Shown: positions 14,344 to 23,415 of the stretch, one piece after another | Layout of the letters: every line of letters starts with the position of its first letter | How positions within the stretch are numbered: the first letter of the stretch is position 1 | DNA from: Caenicola sp034331105 | GTDB taxonomy: Bacteria; Synergistota; Synergistia; Synergistales; Synergistaceae | Reading direction: 5' to 3' | DNA length: 64,000 nucleotides | Assembly (NCBI GenBank): GCA_034331105.1 | Contig: JAXQGB010000011.1 | Span: forward strand, 186,001-250,000 | Notes under the pieces: generated by a model | Database searches by the model: none | What the model was told of the DNA's origin: nothing | The model's input: the letters and a program-made list of their open reading frames with translations, nothing else | Made by a program: the position numbers and the translations under genes

Positions 14344-15461
14344 GGCCGGATCGGTCCTTCGTTGTACTTGCTGAAGAAATCCCTCCGGAACTGTGGATAG
14401 CTGCCCTCTATTATTGCCCTTCTGGCATCCCTCATCAGGTTGACAAGGAAATAGAGGTTGTGCCAGCTGCAAAGCCTCGCGGCAAGTATCTCTCCTGCAG
14501 TATATAGGTGCCTGATGTAGGCTCTTGTAAAATTCCTGCAAGTGTAGCATCCGCATGATGGGTCTATCGGAGAGAAGTCCCTCGCAAATCCTCTGTTCTT
14601 GAGGTTGAGCTTTCCAAAGCTCGTCAGAACTCCGCCGTTTCTTCCGTTCCTCGTGGGGAGGACGCAGTCGAACATATCTATGCCTCGCGCCACACCCTCG
14701 ATAAGGTTGGCAGGATGTCCGACACCCATCAGGTAACGGGGCTTGTTCACGGGCATTTCGGGGCATAGGGCTTCAAGGATCCTGTACATATCCGCATGGG
14801 ATTCCCCTACGGAGAGGCCTCCTATGCCGTAACCGGGAAAACCTATTTCTTCAAGTCTTTTTATGCATTCTATCCGCTGGACTTCAAACATAGAACCCTG
14901 TACTATCCCGAAAAGGGCCTGGTCCTCTCTTGAATGATGTTCCTTGCATCTCCCGGCCCAGCTTATAGTCCTCTCCATGGCGGCCCTTGAATACTCTTCG
15001 GTGGTCGGCCAGACGACGCATTCGTCAAAAGCCATCGCTATATCGCTGCCAAGCTTCTGCTGTATGTCCATGGAATCTTCGGGACGCATGAAGTGTTTGC
15101 TGCCGTCAAGGTGGGACCTGAACTCGACACCTTCATCCGTTATCTTTCTCAGTTCTGAGAGGGAGAAGACTTGAAATCCGCCGCTGTCGGTAAGTATGGG
15201 GTGATGCCATTGCATGAACTTATGCAGCCCGCCTGCCTCTTCAACGATATCAGCTCCAGGACGCATGTAGAGGTGGTATGTGTTCCCGAGGATTATCTGA
15301 GCTCCGATCTCTTCAAGTTCCGGCGGCGTCATCGCTTTAACAGTGGCCTGAGTGCCAACAGGCATGAAGACAGGGGTCTCTATTACACCGTGCGGTGTAA
15401 TAAGCTCTCCTGCACGGGCGCCCGTCTCAGGACATTCTGCTATTAGCCTGTACTCAAACAT
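14340..15461 (-). CDS. tgt: Queuine tRNA-ribosyltransferase
   Basis: Exchanges guanine 34 for preQ1 in tRNAs with GUN anticodons. The 373-residue enzyme has the base-exchange signature ILTDSGGFQVFSLSEL (about residue 90, with the general-base Asp), the nucleophile region GIDMFDCVLPTRNGRNG (about 260) and the zinc site CGCYTCRNFTRAYIRHL with the distal His in LCSWHNL. The start at 15461 is preferred because GGGGAGG lies upstream and homologues begin there; 19 more codons are open upstream but lie inside tatD. It overlaps tatD by 8 nt and tsaC by 4 nt. No queuosine precursor genes are in the window. Confidence 0.95.
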   Translation of the reverse strand: MFEYRLIAECPETGARAGELITPHGVIETPVFMPVGTQATVKAMTPPELEEIGAQIILGNTYHLYMRPGADIVEEAGGLHKFMQWHHPILTDSGGFQVFSLSELRKITDEGVEFRSHLDGSKHFMRPEDSMDIQQKLGSDIAMAFDECVVWPTTEEYSRAAMERTISWAGRCKEHHSREDQALFGIVQGSMFEVQRIECIKRLEEIGFPGYGIGGLSVGESHADMYRILEALCPEMPVNKPRYLMGVGHPANLIEGVARGIDMFDCVLPTRNGRNGGVLTSFGKLNLKNRGFARDFSPIDPSCGCYTCRNFTRAYIRHLYTAGEILAARLCSWHNLYFLVNLMRDARRAIIEGSYPQFRRDFFSKYNEGPIRP

Positions 15462-16275
15462 TATCGGCACCTCCCCAGCAGAAGAGCCTTTCACCGTTCT
15501 CTTTGACAGATGCGGCAAACTCTTCGAGCGACATTCCCTTGAGCATCGATATCATTTCATAAACATCACGGACATGGCACGGCTCGTTCGTCCTGCCTCT
15601 TAGCTGCTGCGGGGCAAGGTATGGGGAATCTGTCTCGCAAAGTATCCTGTCAAGAGGGACTGTGTCCATCGCTATCTCGCGAAGCGCCTTGTTTTTGGGA
15701 TATGTGACAGGTCCCGCGAAAGATATGTAAAAACCCATCTCGAGTGCATCGATCGCATTCTGCCTGTCTCCGGAAAAACAATGGATGACTCCGCCGATCA
15801 GGTCGGCGGATTCCTCTTTTAGAATAGCCAGCGTCTCGGAATTGGCATCTCCTGATGACCTCTTTGCAGAATCTCTTACATGGATAACGACCGGTTTGTT
15901 TATTTTTTTTGCAAGGCGTATCTGGGAGCGGAATACCTCCCGCTGTATCTCCCTTGGGGAATTGTCATAGTAGAAATCCAGCCCTATCTCGCCGACTGCG
16001 GAAACCTTACTGCTCTTGGCAAGTAACTCCAGCTCTTCGGGAAGTCCCTCAGAAACGGAGGAAGCTTCGTGAGGATGGACCCCTGCAAGTGCCCAGATCT
16101 CCGGCGCTCCTTCGTGTTTTTCAGCCAGAGTTACTGCCTCCCTGGTCGAAGCCAGATCTGCTGAAGCAAAAAGCAGACGCTTCACATCAGATTTAAGGGC
16201 GTTTCCTAAAACTTCGGAAAGACCGTCCGGATAATATTCTTTGTTCAAATGGCAATGAGTATCTACAAGAAACAT
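15454..16275 (-). CDS. tatD: TatD family metal-dependent deoxyribonuclease
   Basis: TIM-barrel hydrolase of the TatD family, linked to DNA 3'-exonuclease and repair roles. The 273-residue protein has every metal-ligand motif: THCHLN at the N-terminus, GEIGLDFYYD (about residue 95), VIHVRDS, VIHCFSG and CETDSPYLAPQ. The start at 16275 follows AAAGGGG; 19 further codons upstream are open but have no ribosome site. It is 195 nt downstream of metG, a neighbour pairing common in bacteria, and overlaps tgt. Confidence 0.94.
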   Translation of the reverse strand: MFLVDTHCHLNKEYYPDGLSEVLGNALKSDVKRLLFASADLASTREAVTLAEKHEGAPEIWALAGVHPHEASSVSEGLPEELELLAKSSKVSAVGEIGLDFYYDNSPREIQREVFRSQIRLAKKINKPVVIHVRDSAKRSSGDANSETLAILKEESADLIGGVIHCFSGDRQNAIDALEMGFYISFAGPVTYPKNKALREIAMDTVPLDRILCETDSPYLAPQQLRGRTNEPCHVRDVYEMISMLKGMSLEEFAASVKENGERLFCWGGADNV

Positions 16276-16470
16276 ACTTCTGCCCCTTTCATAAATAGAG
16301 GAGGGCTCAGGCTTATCCACCTGCCGTACCAATTAAGTTCATATCATGCCCGCTTAAAAGGACTGCTCCTCCCCTCTTGTTGACTCAGGGAGGAGTATGT
16401 CCGTTACAGTCAGGCTGTCGCTTTTCAGTTCTTTTAGAGACCGGCCCGTTGTGCCCGCCCCCGATATTTT

Positions 16471-18429
16471 TTAGTGGACTCTGCTTCCTATCGGTATGGA
16501 ATCATCCATTACCGTCAGAAGCGTGAGAGATTCCTTTCTGGTATCAGGGCTTTCTGCTGCGAGAAGCATCCCGTTGCTGGGAACTCCGCGGAATTTAGCC
16601 GGTTTGAGGTTGCACAGCACCACTATCTTTTTGCCTTCAAGCTCTTCGGGCTTGAAGAACTCCCTGATGCTCGAGACTATCGTGCGTTTTTCGTAGCCAA
16701 GGTCGAGGCTCAGGATGTAAAGCTTGTCCGCCTTGGGAACTACGTCGACCTTTTCGACCAGCGCTACCCTGAATTCCAGTTTACTGAAATCTTCTATCCC
16801 AATTTCCGCTTCGTGGTCATCGAAATTATAAAATGCTGTGGGGTCAGCAGCCGCCCTCTTTTCAAGATCACGGGCCTCTTTTTCTATTTTCCATTTATCA
16901 ATGTCGATGCGCGGGAAGAGTATGGATCCTTTCTTCACTGTCACAGGGCTCTCTGTGCCACACCATGACCATGAAGCACGTCCTCCGTCAAGCGGACTTC
17001 CTGTCAGGCCAAGCTGTTCCCAGATACGGGCGGACGTCTCAGGCATAAAGGGGGCTGCAAGGACTGCGGAAAGCCGCAGTGATTCCCAAAGTGTCCTGAG
17101 GACGGCGTCAAGCCTTTCGATCTCGCCCTCTTTCCCCAGCTTCCATGGCTGTGTCTCATCAATGTATTTGTTTGAACGGCTGATAAATGTCCAGAGAGCT
17201 TTCAGGGCGTCGTCGAAAGCAAAACGATCCATGAATGTCTCCATGTCCTTAACTGTTTTGTTTGCAAGATCCTCTATCTCTTTATCGATATCCTCGCTCT
17301 TAAAGTTTTTCGGGAGTTCCCCTCCGCGGAATTTCTCGATCATCTGGAGGCTTCTGCTTAGAAGGTTTCCAAGATCGTTTGCCAGGTCTGAATTTATCCT
17401 GTGTACCATGGCATTTTCAGAGAAATCTCCGTCGTTTCCGAAAGGAACTTCGCGAAGCACGAAATAACGGAACGCGTCCACACCGTAAAGATCGGCCATT
17501 TCAAAGGGATCTACAACATTGCCGACGGATTTTGACATCTTTTCGCCTTCAACAGTCCACCATCCGTGCGCAAAGACCCTGACAGGCGGGTTTACACCGA
17601 GTGCAAGGAGCATGGCCGGCCATATGACACAGTGGAACCTTATTATGTCTTTTCCGACAAGGTGGCGCACCGCAGGCCAGTATGTCTGCCACAGACCTCC
17701 CTCTTCAGGGAAGTTGAGGGCCGAGAGATAGTTGATGAGGGCATCGAACCATACATAAATTACATGCTTCTCGTCTCCCGGAAGCGGAATCCCCCAGTCA
17801 AGGGTCGTACGCGAGACAGACTGGTCACGAAGACCGCTCTTAATAAAACTGATTATCTCGTTGTACCTTGACCTGGGCATTATTGCTTCGGGGTTTTCTT
17901 CATAGTACTTGAGCAGTGGCTCTGCATACTTAGAAAGTTTAAAGAAATATGTCTCTTCGGTCATCTTTGTAAGCGGCCGGTGACAGTCGGGGCATGTGTT
18001 GCCTTCTCCCATCTGGGCTTCTGGGACGTATGTTTCGCATGGGACACAGTACCATCCCTCGTACTCTCCCTTGTATATATCACCGTTGGCCATGAGACGC
18101 CTGAATATTTCCTGGACCACTTTTTCATGCCTGGGTTCCGTAGTCCTTATGAAATCATCATTGGATATGTTAAGAACGCCCCAAAGCCTCTGGAAATTCA
18201 GCACGACCTCATCGCAAAGCTCTTTTGGCGTGATGCCTCTTTTCTCAGCGACTGTCTGGATCTTCTGACCATGTTCATCGGTGCCGGTAAGAAACCAGGT
18301 ATTTTCTCCCCCGGCCTTGTGCCAGCGGGCCAGGACGTCAGCCGCTATGGTCGTGTATGCGTGCCCGATATGGGGAACATCGTTGACATAGTATATCGGT
18401 GTGGTTATGTAGAAATTTTCTTTGGACAT
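16471..18429 (-). CDS. metG: Methionyl-tRNA synthetase with C-terminal tRNA-binding domain
   Basis: Charges initiator and elongator tRNA-Met. The 652 residues begin with the class I HIGH motif (NDVPHIGHAYTT), contain a CPxC zinc knuckle (CVPCETYVPEA and NTCPDCHRPL, about 125-150) and KMSKS (EGEKMSKSVGNVVD, about 300), then the helical anticodon domain. The C-terminus (from about 545, EIGIEDFSKLEFRVALVEKV) is an EMAP/Trbp111-like OB domain that dimerises and binds tRNA. GGGGAGG lies before the ATG. The gene abuts rsmI with no gap. It supplies the charged tRNA that the metA leader would sense. Confidence 0.97.
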   Translation of the reverse strand: MSKENFYITTPIYYVNDVPHIGHAYTTIAADVLARWHKAGGENTWFLTGTDEHGQKIQTVAEKRGITPKELCDEVVLNFQRLWGVLNISNDDFIRTTEPRHEKVVQEIFRRLMANGDIYKGEYEGWYCVPCETYVPEAQMGEGNTCPDCHRPLTKMTEETYFFKLSKYAEPLLKYYEENPEAIMPRSRYNEIISFIKSGLRDQSVSRTTLDWGIPLPGDEKHVIYVWFDALINYLSALNFPEEGGLWQTYWPAVRHLVGKDIIRFHCVIWPAMLLALGVNPPVRVFAHGWWTVEGEKMSKSVGNVVDPFEMADLYGVDAFRYFVLREVPFGNDGDFSENAMVHRINSDLANDLGNLLSRSLQMIEKFRGGELPKNFKSEDIDKEIEDLANKTVKDMETFMDRFAFDDALKALWTFISRSNKYIDETQPWKLGKEGEIERLDAVLRTLWESLRLSAVLAAPFMPETSARIWEQLGLTGSPLDGGRASWSWCGTESPVTVKKGSILFPRIDIDKWKIEKEARDLEKRAAADPTAFYNFDDHEAEIGIEDFSKLEFRVALVEKVDVVPKADKLYILSLDLGYEKRTIVSSIREFFKPEELEGKKIVVLCNLKPAKFRGVPSNGMLLAAESPDTRKESLTLLTVMDDSIPIGSRVH

Positions 18430-19266
18430 TTATACTACCTCCCCGGTACAGTTCTCAAGAATGTACCGTTTTATTCTGTTTCGTGGGATACAATACTTTA
18501 TCGAGAGCAAGTTTGCAACATTTTTTGTCGATTCACCCGCTTTGCACATCATAAGCACCTCGTCCATCCAGACGCCATCATCAAGGACCGGAACTGTCTC
18601 TTTTGCTCCCTCGACTATGCAGACAAACTCTCCCCTTATCTTGTCCTCGCTGATGACGTCCTTAAATGTCAAAAGAGTGCCTCTGATCGATTCCTGATGC
18701 ACCTTGCTGATCTCTTTGACTAGCACTGCGGGCCTGTCTCCGAGTATACTCCCCATCAATTCTAATTCTTTCAGAAGCCTGTGCGGAGCCATATAGAAAA
18801 CGAGGGTCTGCATGTTGTGCCTTAGCTCTTCAAGCCTGGATTTTTTTGCTTCTTTTTTCCCATCCAGGAAGCCTATAAAGGTAAACGAGTCCATCCCCAT
18901 CCCTGAAAGCAGTATCGCCGGAAGGAGCGCGTTTGCGCCTGGGAGAACATCCATGGGAAGACCCTTTTCGATGACAGCCTGTATGAGTATCATCCCCGGG
19001 TCTGATATTCCGGGTGTGCCGGCGTCTGATACCAGTGCTACAGTCTCCCCCTCGCGTATTCGTTTAAGCAGGGTCTCAAGCCTCTCCGTCTCGTTGAACT
19101 TGTGGTATGAGATGAGGGGCTTCTTTATCTCGTAATGGTTCAGCAGCTTCAGTGTGTGCCTGGTATCCTCGCATGCGATAATGTCCGCCTCACGAAGTGC
19201 CCTGAGGCCTCTTATCGTCATGTCTTCCAGATTGCCTATCGGTGTCGGGACAACTATAAGGGGCAT
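18430..19266 (-). CDS. rsmI: 16S rRNA (cytidine-1402 2'-O) methyltransferase
   Basis: Tetrapyrrole-methylase-fold enzyme that methylates the ribose of C1402 in the decoding centre. The 278-residue protein starts with MPLIVVPTPIGNLEDMTIR, carries ACEDTRHTLKLL, LVSDAGTPGISDPG (about residue 80) and GANALLPAILLSGM. The start at 19266 follows GGGAGGAG; 32 more codons are open upstream but belong to the preceding gene in another frame. It lies 1 nt after the TrmN6-like gene and directly before metG. Confidence 0.95.
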   Translation of the reverse strand: MPLIVVPTPIGNLEDMTIRGLRALREADIIACEDTRHTLKLLNHYEIKKPLISYHKFNETERLETLLKRIREGETVALVSDAGTPGISDPGMILIQAVIEKGLPMDVLPGANALLPAILLSGMGMDSFTFIGFLDGKKEAKKSRLEELRHNMQTLVFYMAPHRLLKELELMGSILGDRPAVLVKEISKVHQESIRGTLLTFKDVISEDKIRGEFVCIVEGAKETVPVLDDGVWMDEVLMMCKAGESTKNVANLLSIKYCIPRNRIKRYILENCTGEVV

Positions 19267-19267
19267 T

Positions 19268-19996
19268 TTACTCTCCTCCCGTTGTGTAGGCTTCCAGCAG
19301 CTGCGGGGTCTCTTTCCCCTCTTCGTCAAGGACGAATAAGGGATTTTCGATCCTGAGTCCATGCTTTGAGGCCCTCACTGCTTCTATAAGGACCACCGAT
19401 GCTTCTGCGCCGGGTTTTGGATGAACTGACCTGAACCTTTTGGGCGCTATGTTGTATTTGTCCAGCAATGCCAAAAGTTCTCCCACTCTTCCCGCATGTA
19501 TTACGATATCAAGGTATCCCTTGTTTTTCAAAAGATAACGGCATGCCTGTATTAGTTCCTCAAGCGTGCAATTCAAACCGTTCAGCGCTGTGGCAAGAGC
19601 CGTTGAAGGACTTAGACTGCCGCTTTTTTTCTCAAAGTAAGGCGGGTTTACTGCCACTCTGTCAAAGCTCTGTGCTTTCCATATCTTTCTGTGATCCCTT
19701 ATATCCCCGGTGTAAAATTTTGCTTTATCTTCCAGGCCGTTTTCCACAGCATTTTCTGCTGCCATCTCTATAAGGTGGGACTGGATGTCAACGCCTTCAA
19801 CATTATGACCGCGTTTTGCAAGGATCAGGGAAACGGCTCCGTGCGCACAACCAATTTCAAGCACCCTCTCGCCCTTTTTGGGTCTTGTGAAATGGGCAAG
19901 AAGTATCGTGTCAAGGTTGACCCTGGGTCCCTCGTTCTCGGGGGGCTGTTTTATCTTCAGTTCGCCCCTGAGCAGATCTTCGCGGCCTTCATTCAT
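19268..19996 (-). CDS. TrmN6/YfiC-like adenine-N6 methyltransferase
   Basis: Class I SAM-dependent methylase. The 242-residue protein has motif I VLEIGCAHGAVSLILAKRG (about residue 40), an acidic motif II (EGVDIQ) and the NPPY catalytic motif (VAVNPPYFEKKSG, about 115) typical of N6-adenine methylation. It resembles E. coli YfiC/TrmN6, which methylates A37 of tRNA-Val, but the tRNA target here is not proven. Its ATG overlaps the smc stop by one base (TGATG), and rsmI follows 1 nt after its stop. Confidence 0.85.
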   Translation of the reverse strand: MNEGREDLLRGELKIKQPPENEGPRVNLDTILLAHFTRPKKGERVLEIGCAHGAVSLILAKRGHNVEGVDIQSHLIEMAAENAVENGLEDKAKFYTGDIRDHRKIWKAQSFDRVAVNPPYFEKKSGSLSPSTALATALNGLNCTLEELIQACRYLLKNKGYLDIVIHAGRVGELLALLDKYNIAPKRFRSVHPKPGAEASVVLIEAVRASKHGLRIENPLFVLDEEGKETPQLLEAYTTGGE

Positions 19997-22900
19997 CAGG
20001 CCCAGTCCTCCAGCCTAACTCCTATGACCTGGGAAAGCCCCGGTTCGGAGAGAGTGACTCCGTAAAGGACGTCGGCCCTTTCCATGGTCACCCGCCTGTG
20101 TGTCATGGCTAGTACCTGCCTGTTCTTTGCATATTCTTTGGCAAGCTCGGAGAACCTTCTGAGGTTGACCTCGTCAAGCGCGGCATCTACCTCGTCCAGC
20201 ACTGCGAGAGGACAGCCGGCGACTTCCATCGATGCAAAAAGAAGCGATATGGCGGCAAGAGACTGTTCCCCTCCAGAGAGCTGGTTTATGCTCTGGGGAT
20301 GTTTTCCGGGAGGCCTTGCAACTACATCGACACCGGTATCCCATATCGTCTCTCCCTCAATCATCTCAAGGTGGGCTTCCCCACCTCCGAACAGCCTCTG
20401 GAAGAGGGAGCAGAACCTGTTGTCCACTTCCTGAAGAGCATCAGAGAAGACCTTATATGCCTGCCTGTCCGCATCTGAAATGAGTCTTTCAAGCTCCGCT
20501 GCGCTGGCCCTTACGTCATCAAGGTGTTCGCCCATGAAGGCAAGCCTGTCCCTGAGGTTTCTGTCCTCTGATAAAACTCCCATGTCAACTTCGCCGAAGG
20601 CTTTGATCTTCCTGTCTCCGTCGCGAATGTTCTTTCTGAGGTCTTCAATATCCTCATCCTCAGGCAATGCCGATCCCCCCGGATATGGGTACTGATCTTC
20701 CCAGGTATTTACCAGCTCCTCAAGTTCCCTCTCCGTCTCTCCCCTCTTGATTTCAAAAGCGGAGACCCTTTCGAGGGCAGATCTTGAGCGCAGGTCTGCA
20801 GAGACCGTTTTTTTCCTGATCAGGTCCCTTTTCGATTCCAGCTTTGAAAAGCCGCTTACGTGCTTTTCTATCTCTTCCGTGAGGACCTTACGTCTTTCAA
20901 AAATGTCAAGACAGCCTTTACCTACCCTTGCAAGGCCGGCCCTTTCGCGTACACACCTCTGGTCGAGCTCTGATATTTCTTCATCCAGGCTCCATATCTT
21001 GCGCTCTTCAGACCTGATCTCATTGCTGACTCTCTCCATGAGTGCAAACCTGGAGCTAAGCCTCTCTGCCATAACGGCAGCTTCTGAGCGAAGTCTCTCT
21101 CTCTCTTCAATGATCAGATGATCATCCTCAAGTTTTGACGGACTGTCCCATTTTTTCTCGAGGTCTGACAGGGATGAAAGCACGGAATTCCAATGCCTGC
21201 CTTCTTCTGCGACTGCTTCCAGTATCCTTCCCCGTTCGCCTTCTATCCTCTTCTGTTCTTTTGAGTAAGAGGCTTTTTCATCTTCCAGGATGGCGATCCT
21301 TCCGTCAAATTCCCTTATCCTCCTGGTATATTCTTCCTTCTGTTCTGATACCCTGAGCTCCTGTGCTTCCGCATCTTTGAACTCTTTCGCAAGATGTTCA
21401 GCAGTTGATGTGAAGCTTGCAGCATCCTGCTCAAGTTTCACAAGCTGGGCTTTCATTTCTATGGTCTTCCCTGATTTTTGAGATCTTCCGCCCGATACAG
21501 TTCCTCCCGGCTGGAAGACATCGCCTTCAAGCGTGGCAACGGGTCCTTTGAATCCTGACCTGACGAGATCCTGTCCGACTGCATACGACTCAACGATCAG
21601 AAGGTCGCCCATTATTTGCTGAATAGCGGGGAGCCAGTGCTCGTCTACTTTGAGCAGATCTATCGCCCATCCGGTTATCCCTTCTTTGGGCAGCCTGAAC
21701 TGCTTGTCGGGATACCTGGGTCGGCATCTTTCAAGGGGAAGGAATGTCGCTCTCCCTATCGAGTTGACTTTCAGTTTGTCTATGCATCGGCCTGCTTCTT
21801 CAAGATCCTCGACCAGAAGCTGGAACTGCCGGCCTCCAAGATAGGCCTCAAGTGCGGTCGAGTAGATCGGATCACAGGTGAAGACATCAACTACGGCATG
21901 AGGTGATGCATCAAGCCTGTTCAGCCTTGCTGCCGAGAGAAGGTACTGGACAGGACGGGGGTAGAGGTCAGCCTGCATAGCCTCCGTCACTTCGTTGAGT
22001 TTTGACCTCGAGTTGGAGGCTTCCCTCCGGGCGCGCTGCAGTTCCGCCGCAAGTGTCTGGACTTTGGCGTAGAGATCACCGTGCAGGGAGACTATCTCAT
22101 CTTGCTCTTTTAACTGCCTGTCTCTTTCTTTTACCAGCTTCTTTATCTCTGCATCTATATCTTTGCCGGGGTCCGGTGCGCCCTCTTTTTTATTCCTGAT
22201 CTCGAGCAGGTCTTTGCCGAGGAATGAAAGTTTTGCTTTGATCTGCTGCAGTTCGGCCTCGAGACGGCCCTTTTCATTGTTCCATGCTTCCCTCTGCTCT
22301 TTTTCCTCTTTGAGGCGGAGGTTGTATTCCTGCCATTTTTTCTCTATTATCTCAAGTGCCTTTTGTCCTGCTTCAAGTTCTTCCCGTGCCTTTTTATTCT
22401 CTTCCTGAGTCTTTTTCTGCTCTTCCATGAGAACATTCATGTGCTCTTTTGCTTTTCTTCGTTCCTCCGCTGCCTGGTCAAGCCTCTCTTTTGAAGCCTT
22501 GAGGTTTGATGCAGAAGCATATCCGGATTTTATCAGCCCGTCGTAACTCTTTTTGCTCTGTTCCAGCTCCCAGGTCTGCTGCTGCTTTTCCCTGGAAAGC
22601 AAAACAAGGTCGTTTTCCAGTTTTGTCAGTGCTTTTTTCCATAAGTCAGACCAGCCCAGCACAACTGACTGTTCTTTTTTATATTCTTCGAGGCTTTCAT
22701 CAAGTTCTGCGATCAAGAGCTCGGACCTGTGCCTTCTGAGCCAGTATAAAAGTTTTCTCTCATCTTCGATCTTATCAAGTATTTCCCTGAGCTCTGACGC
22801 TCTGCGGACTTCAGGGGCAATTTCTTCACGGCGTGCCTGGAGTTCAGCCATAACGTTCCTCAGCTGCTCATATTCCTCTTTTACGGTAACAAGCCTGTCA

Positions 22901-23415
22901 GAGGCGTCCATGCGCCTCTTCCTGTAGACATCTATACCGAACAGGGATTCAAGGCGCATCCTTCTTGCCAGAGGCCTCTGCTGGATGACCTCGGCAACTT
23001 CTCCCTGGCCGATGAAAGCGAATCTGTCTCCTTCAAGCTTCCAGTCCCTTTTCGTCTCATCCAGCTCGATCAGTGTTTTTCTGGCATTATCGACAAAAAG
23101 TATCGTGTTGCCGTCAGGAGCGGTCACCCTTCTTTTTACTGAACAGGCCCTTGAATCTTCCCTTAGCTGCAGAAGCACCTCCGCTTCTTTTGCTGCCGGA
23201 AGGTTTATAGATCCCTGAAAAAGGAGGTCGCTCTGCCTCGATATGCGGAGCCGGCCGGCATGGCTGTCGCCCAACGACCACCTGAGCGCATCAAGTATGT
23301 TGCTCTTGCCGCTTCCGTTTGGCCCTACTATTGCCGTGAATCCCGATGAGAGTATAAGGTCGTGGGATCCGCCGAAACTTTTAAATCCCTTAAGCTGAAG
23401 ACGACTTATGTACAA
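19996..23415 (-). CDS. smc: Chromosome partition protein SMC
   Basis: ATPase that compacts and segregates the chromosome. The 1139-residue protein has the Walker A GPNGSGKSNILDALRW (about residue 32), two long coiled coils rich in Glu, Lys, Leu and Arg (about 165-490 and 640-910), a hinge with GGTVSGGRSQKSG (about 640), and the C-terminal signature QLSGGEQSLAAISLLFAS plus Walker B PLAVLDEVDAALDE. The start is a TTG (23415) inside the end of the RNase G gene. ScpA and ScpB are not in the window. Confidence 0.97.
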   Translation of the reverse strand: MYISRLQLKGFKSFGGSHDLILSSGFTAIVGPNGSGKSNILDALRWSLGDSHAGRLRISRQSDLLFQGSINLPAAKEAEVLLQLREDSRACSVKRRVTAPDGNTILFVDNARKTLIELDETKRDWKLEGDRFAFIGQGEVAEVIQQRPLARRMRLESLFGIDVYRKRRMDASDRLVTVKEEYEQLRNVMAELQARREEIAPEVRRASELREILDKIEDERKLLYWLRRHRSELLIAELDESLEEYKKEQSVVLGWSDLWKKALTKLENDLVLLSREKQQQTWELEQSKKSYDGLIKSGYASASNLKASKERLDQAAEERRKAKEHMNVLMEEQKKTQEENKKAREELEAGQKALEIIEKKWQEYNLRLKEEKEQREAWNNEKGRLEAELQQIKAKLSFLGKDLLEIRNKKEGAPDPGKDIDAEIKKLVKERDRQLKEQDEIVSLHGDLYAKVQTLAAELQRARREASNSRSKLNEVTEAMQADLYPRPVQYLLSAARLNRLDASPHAVVDVFTCDPIYSTALEAYLGGRQFQLLVEDLEEAGRCIDKLKVNSIGRATFLPLERCRPRYPDKQFRLPKEGITGWAIDLLKVDEHWLPAIQQIMGDLLIVESYAVGQDLVRSGFKGPVATLEGDVFQPGGTVSGGRSQKSGKTIEMKAQLVKLEQDAASFTSTAEHLAKEFKDAEAQELRVSEQKEEYTRRIREFDGRIAILEDEKASYSKEQKRIEGERGRILEAVAEEGRHWNSVLSSLSDLEKKWDSPSKLEDDHLIIEERERLRSEAAVMAERLSSRFALMERVSNEIRSEERKIWSLDEEISELDQRCVRERAGLARVGKGCLDIFERRKVLTEEIEKHVSGFSKLESKRDLIRKKTVSADLRSRSALERVSAFEIKRGETERELEELVNTWEDQYPYPGGSALPEDEDIEDLRKNIRDGDRKIKAFGEVDMGVLSEDRNLRDRLAFMGEHLDDVRASAAELERLISDADRQAYKVFSDALQEVDNRFCSLFQRLFGGGEAHLEMIEGETIWDTGVDVVARPPGKHPQSINQLSGGEQSLAAISLLFASMEVAGCPLAVLDEVDAALDEVNLRRFSELAKEYAKNRQVLAMTHRRVTMERADVLYGVTLSEPGLSQVIGVRLEDWA

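Noticed and set aside
14344..14766. N-terminal extension of the tsaC frame
   Set aside because: The extension overlaps tgt in another frame; the ATGA overlap and family length place the start at 14343.
16360..16470. About 35 more codons in the metG frame after its TAA stop
   Set aside because: The metG C-terminus is complete at the stop; an open run of this size is expected by chance and no start or ribosome site is seen.
17980..18723. 247-codon plus-strand open frame
   Set aside because: Antisense to metG and rsmI, whose motifs are intact; no independent signal.
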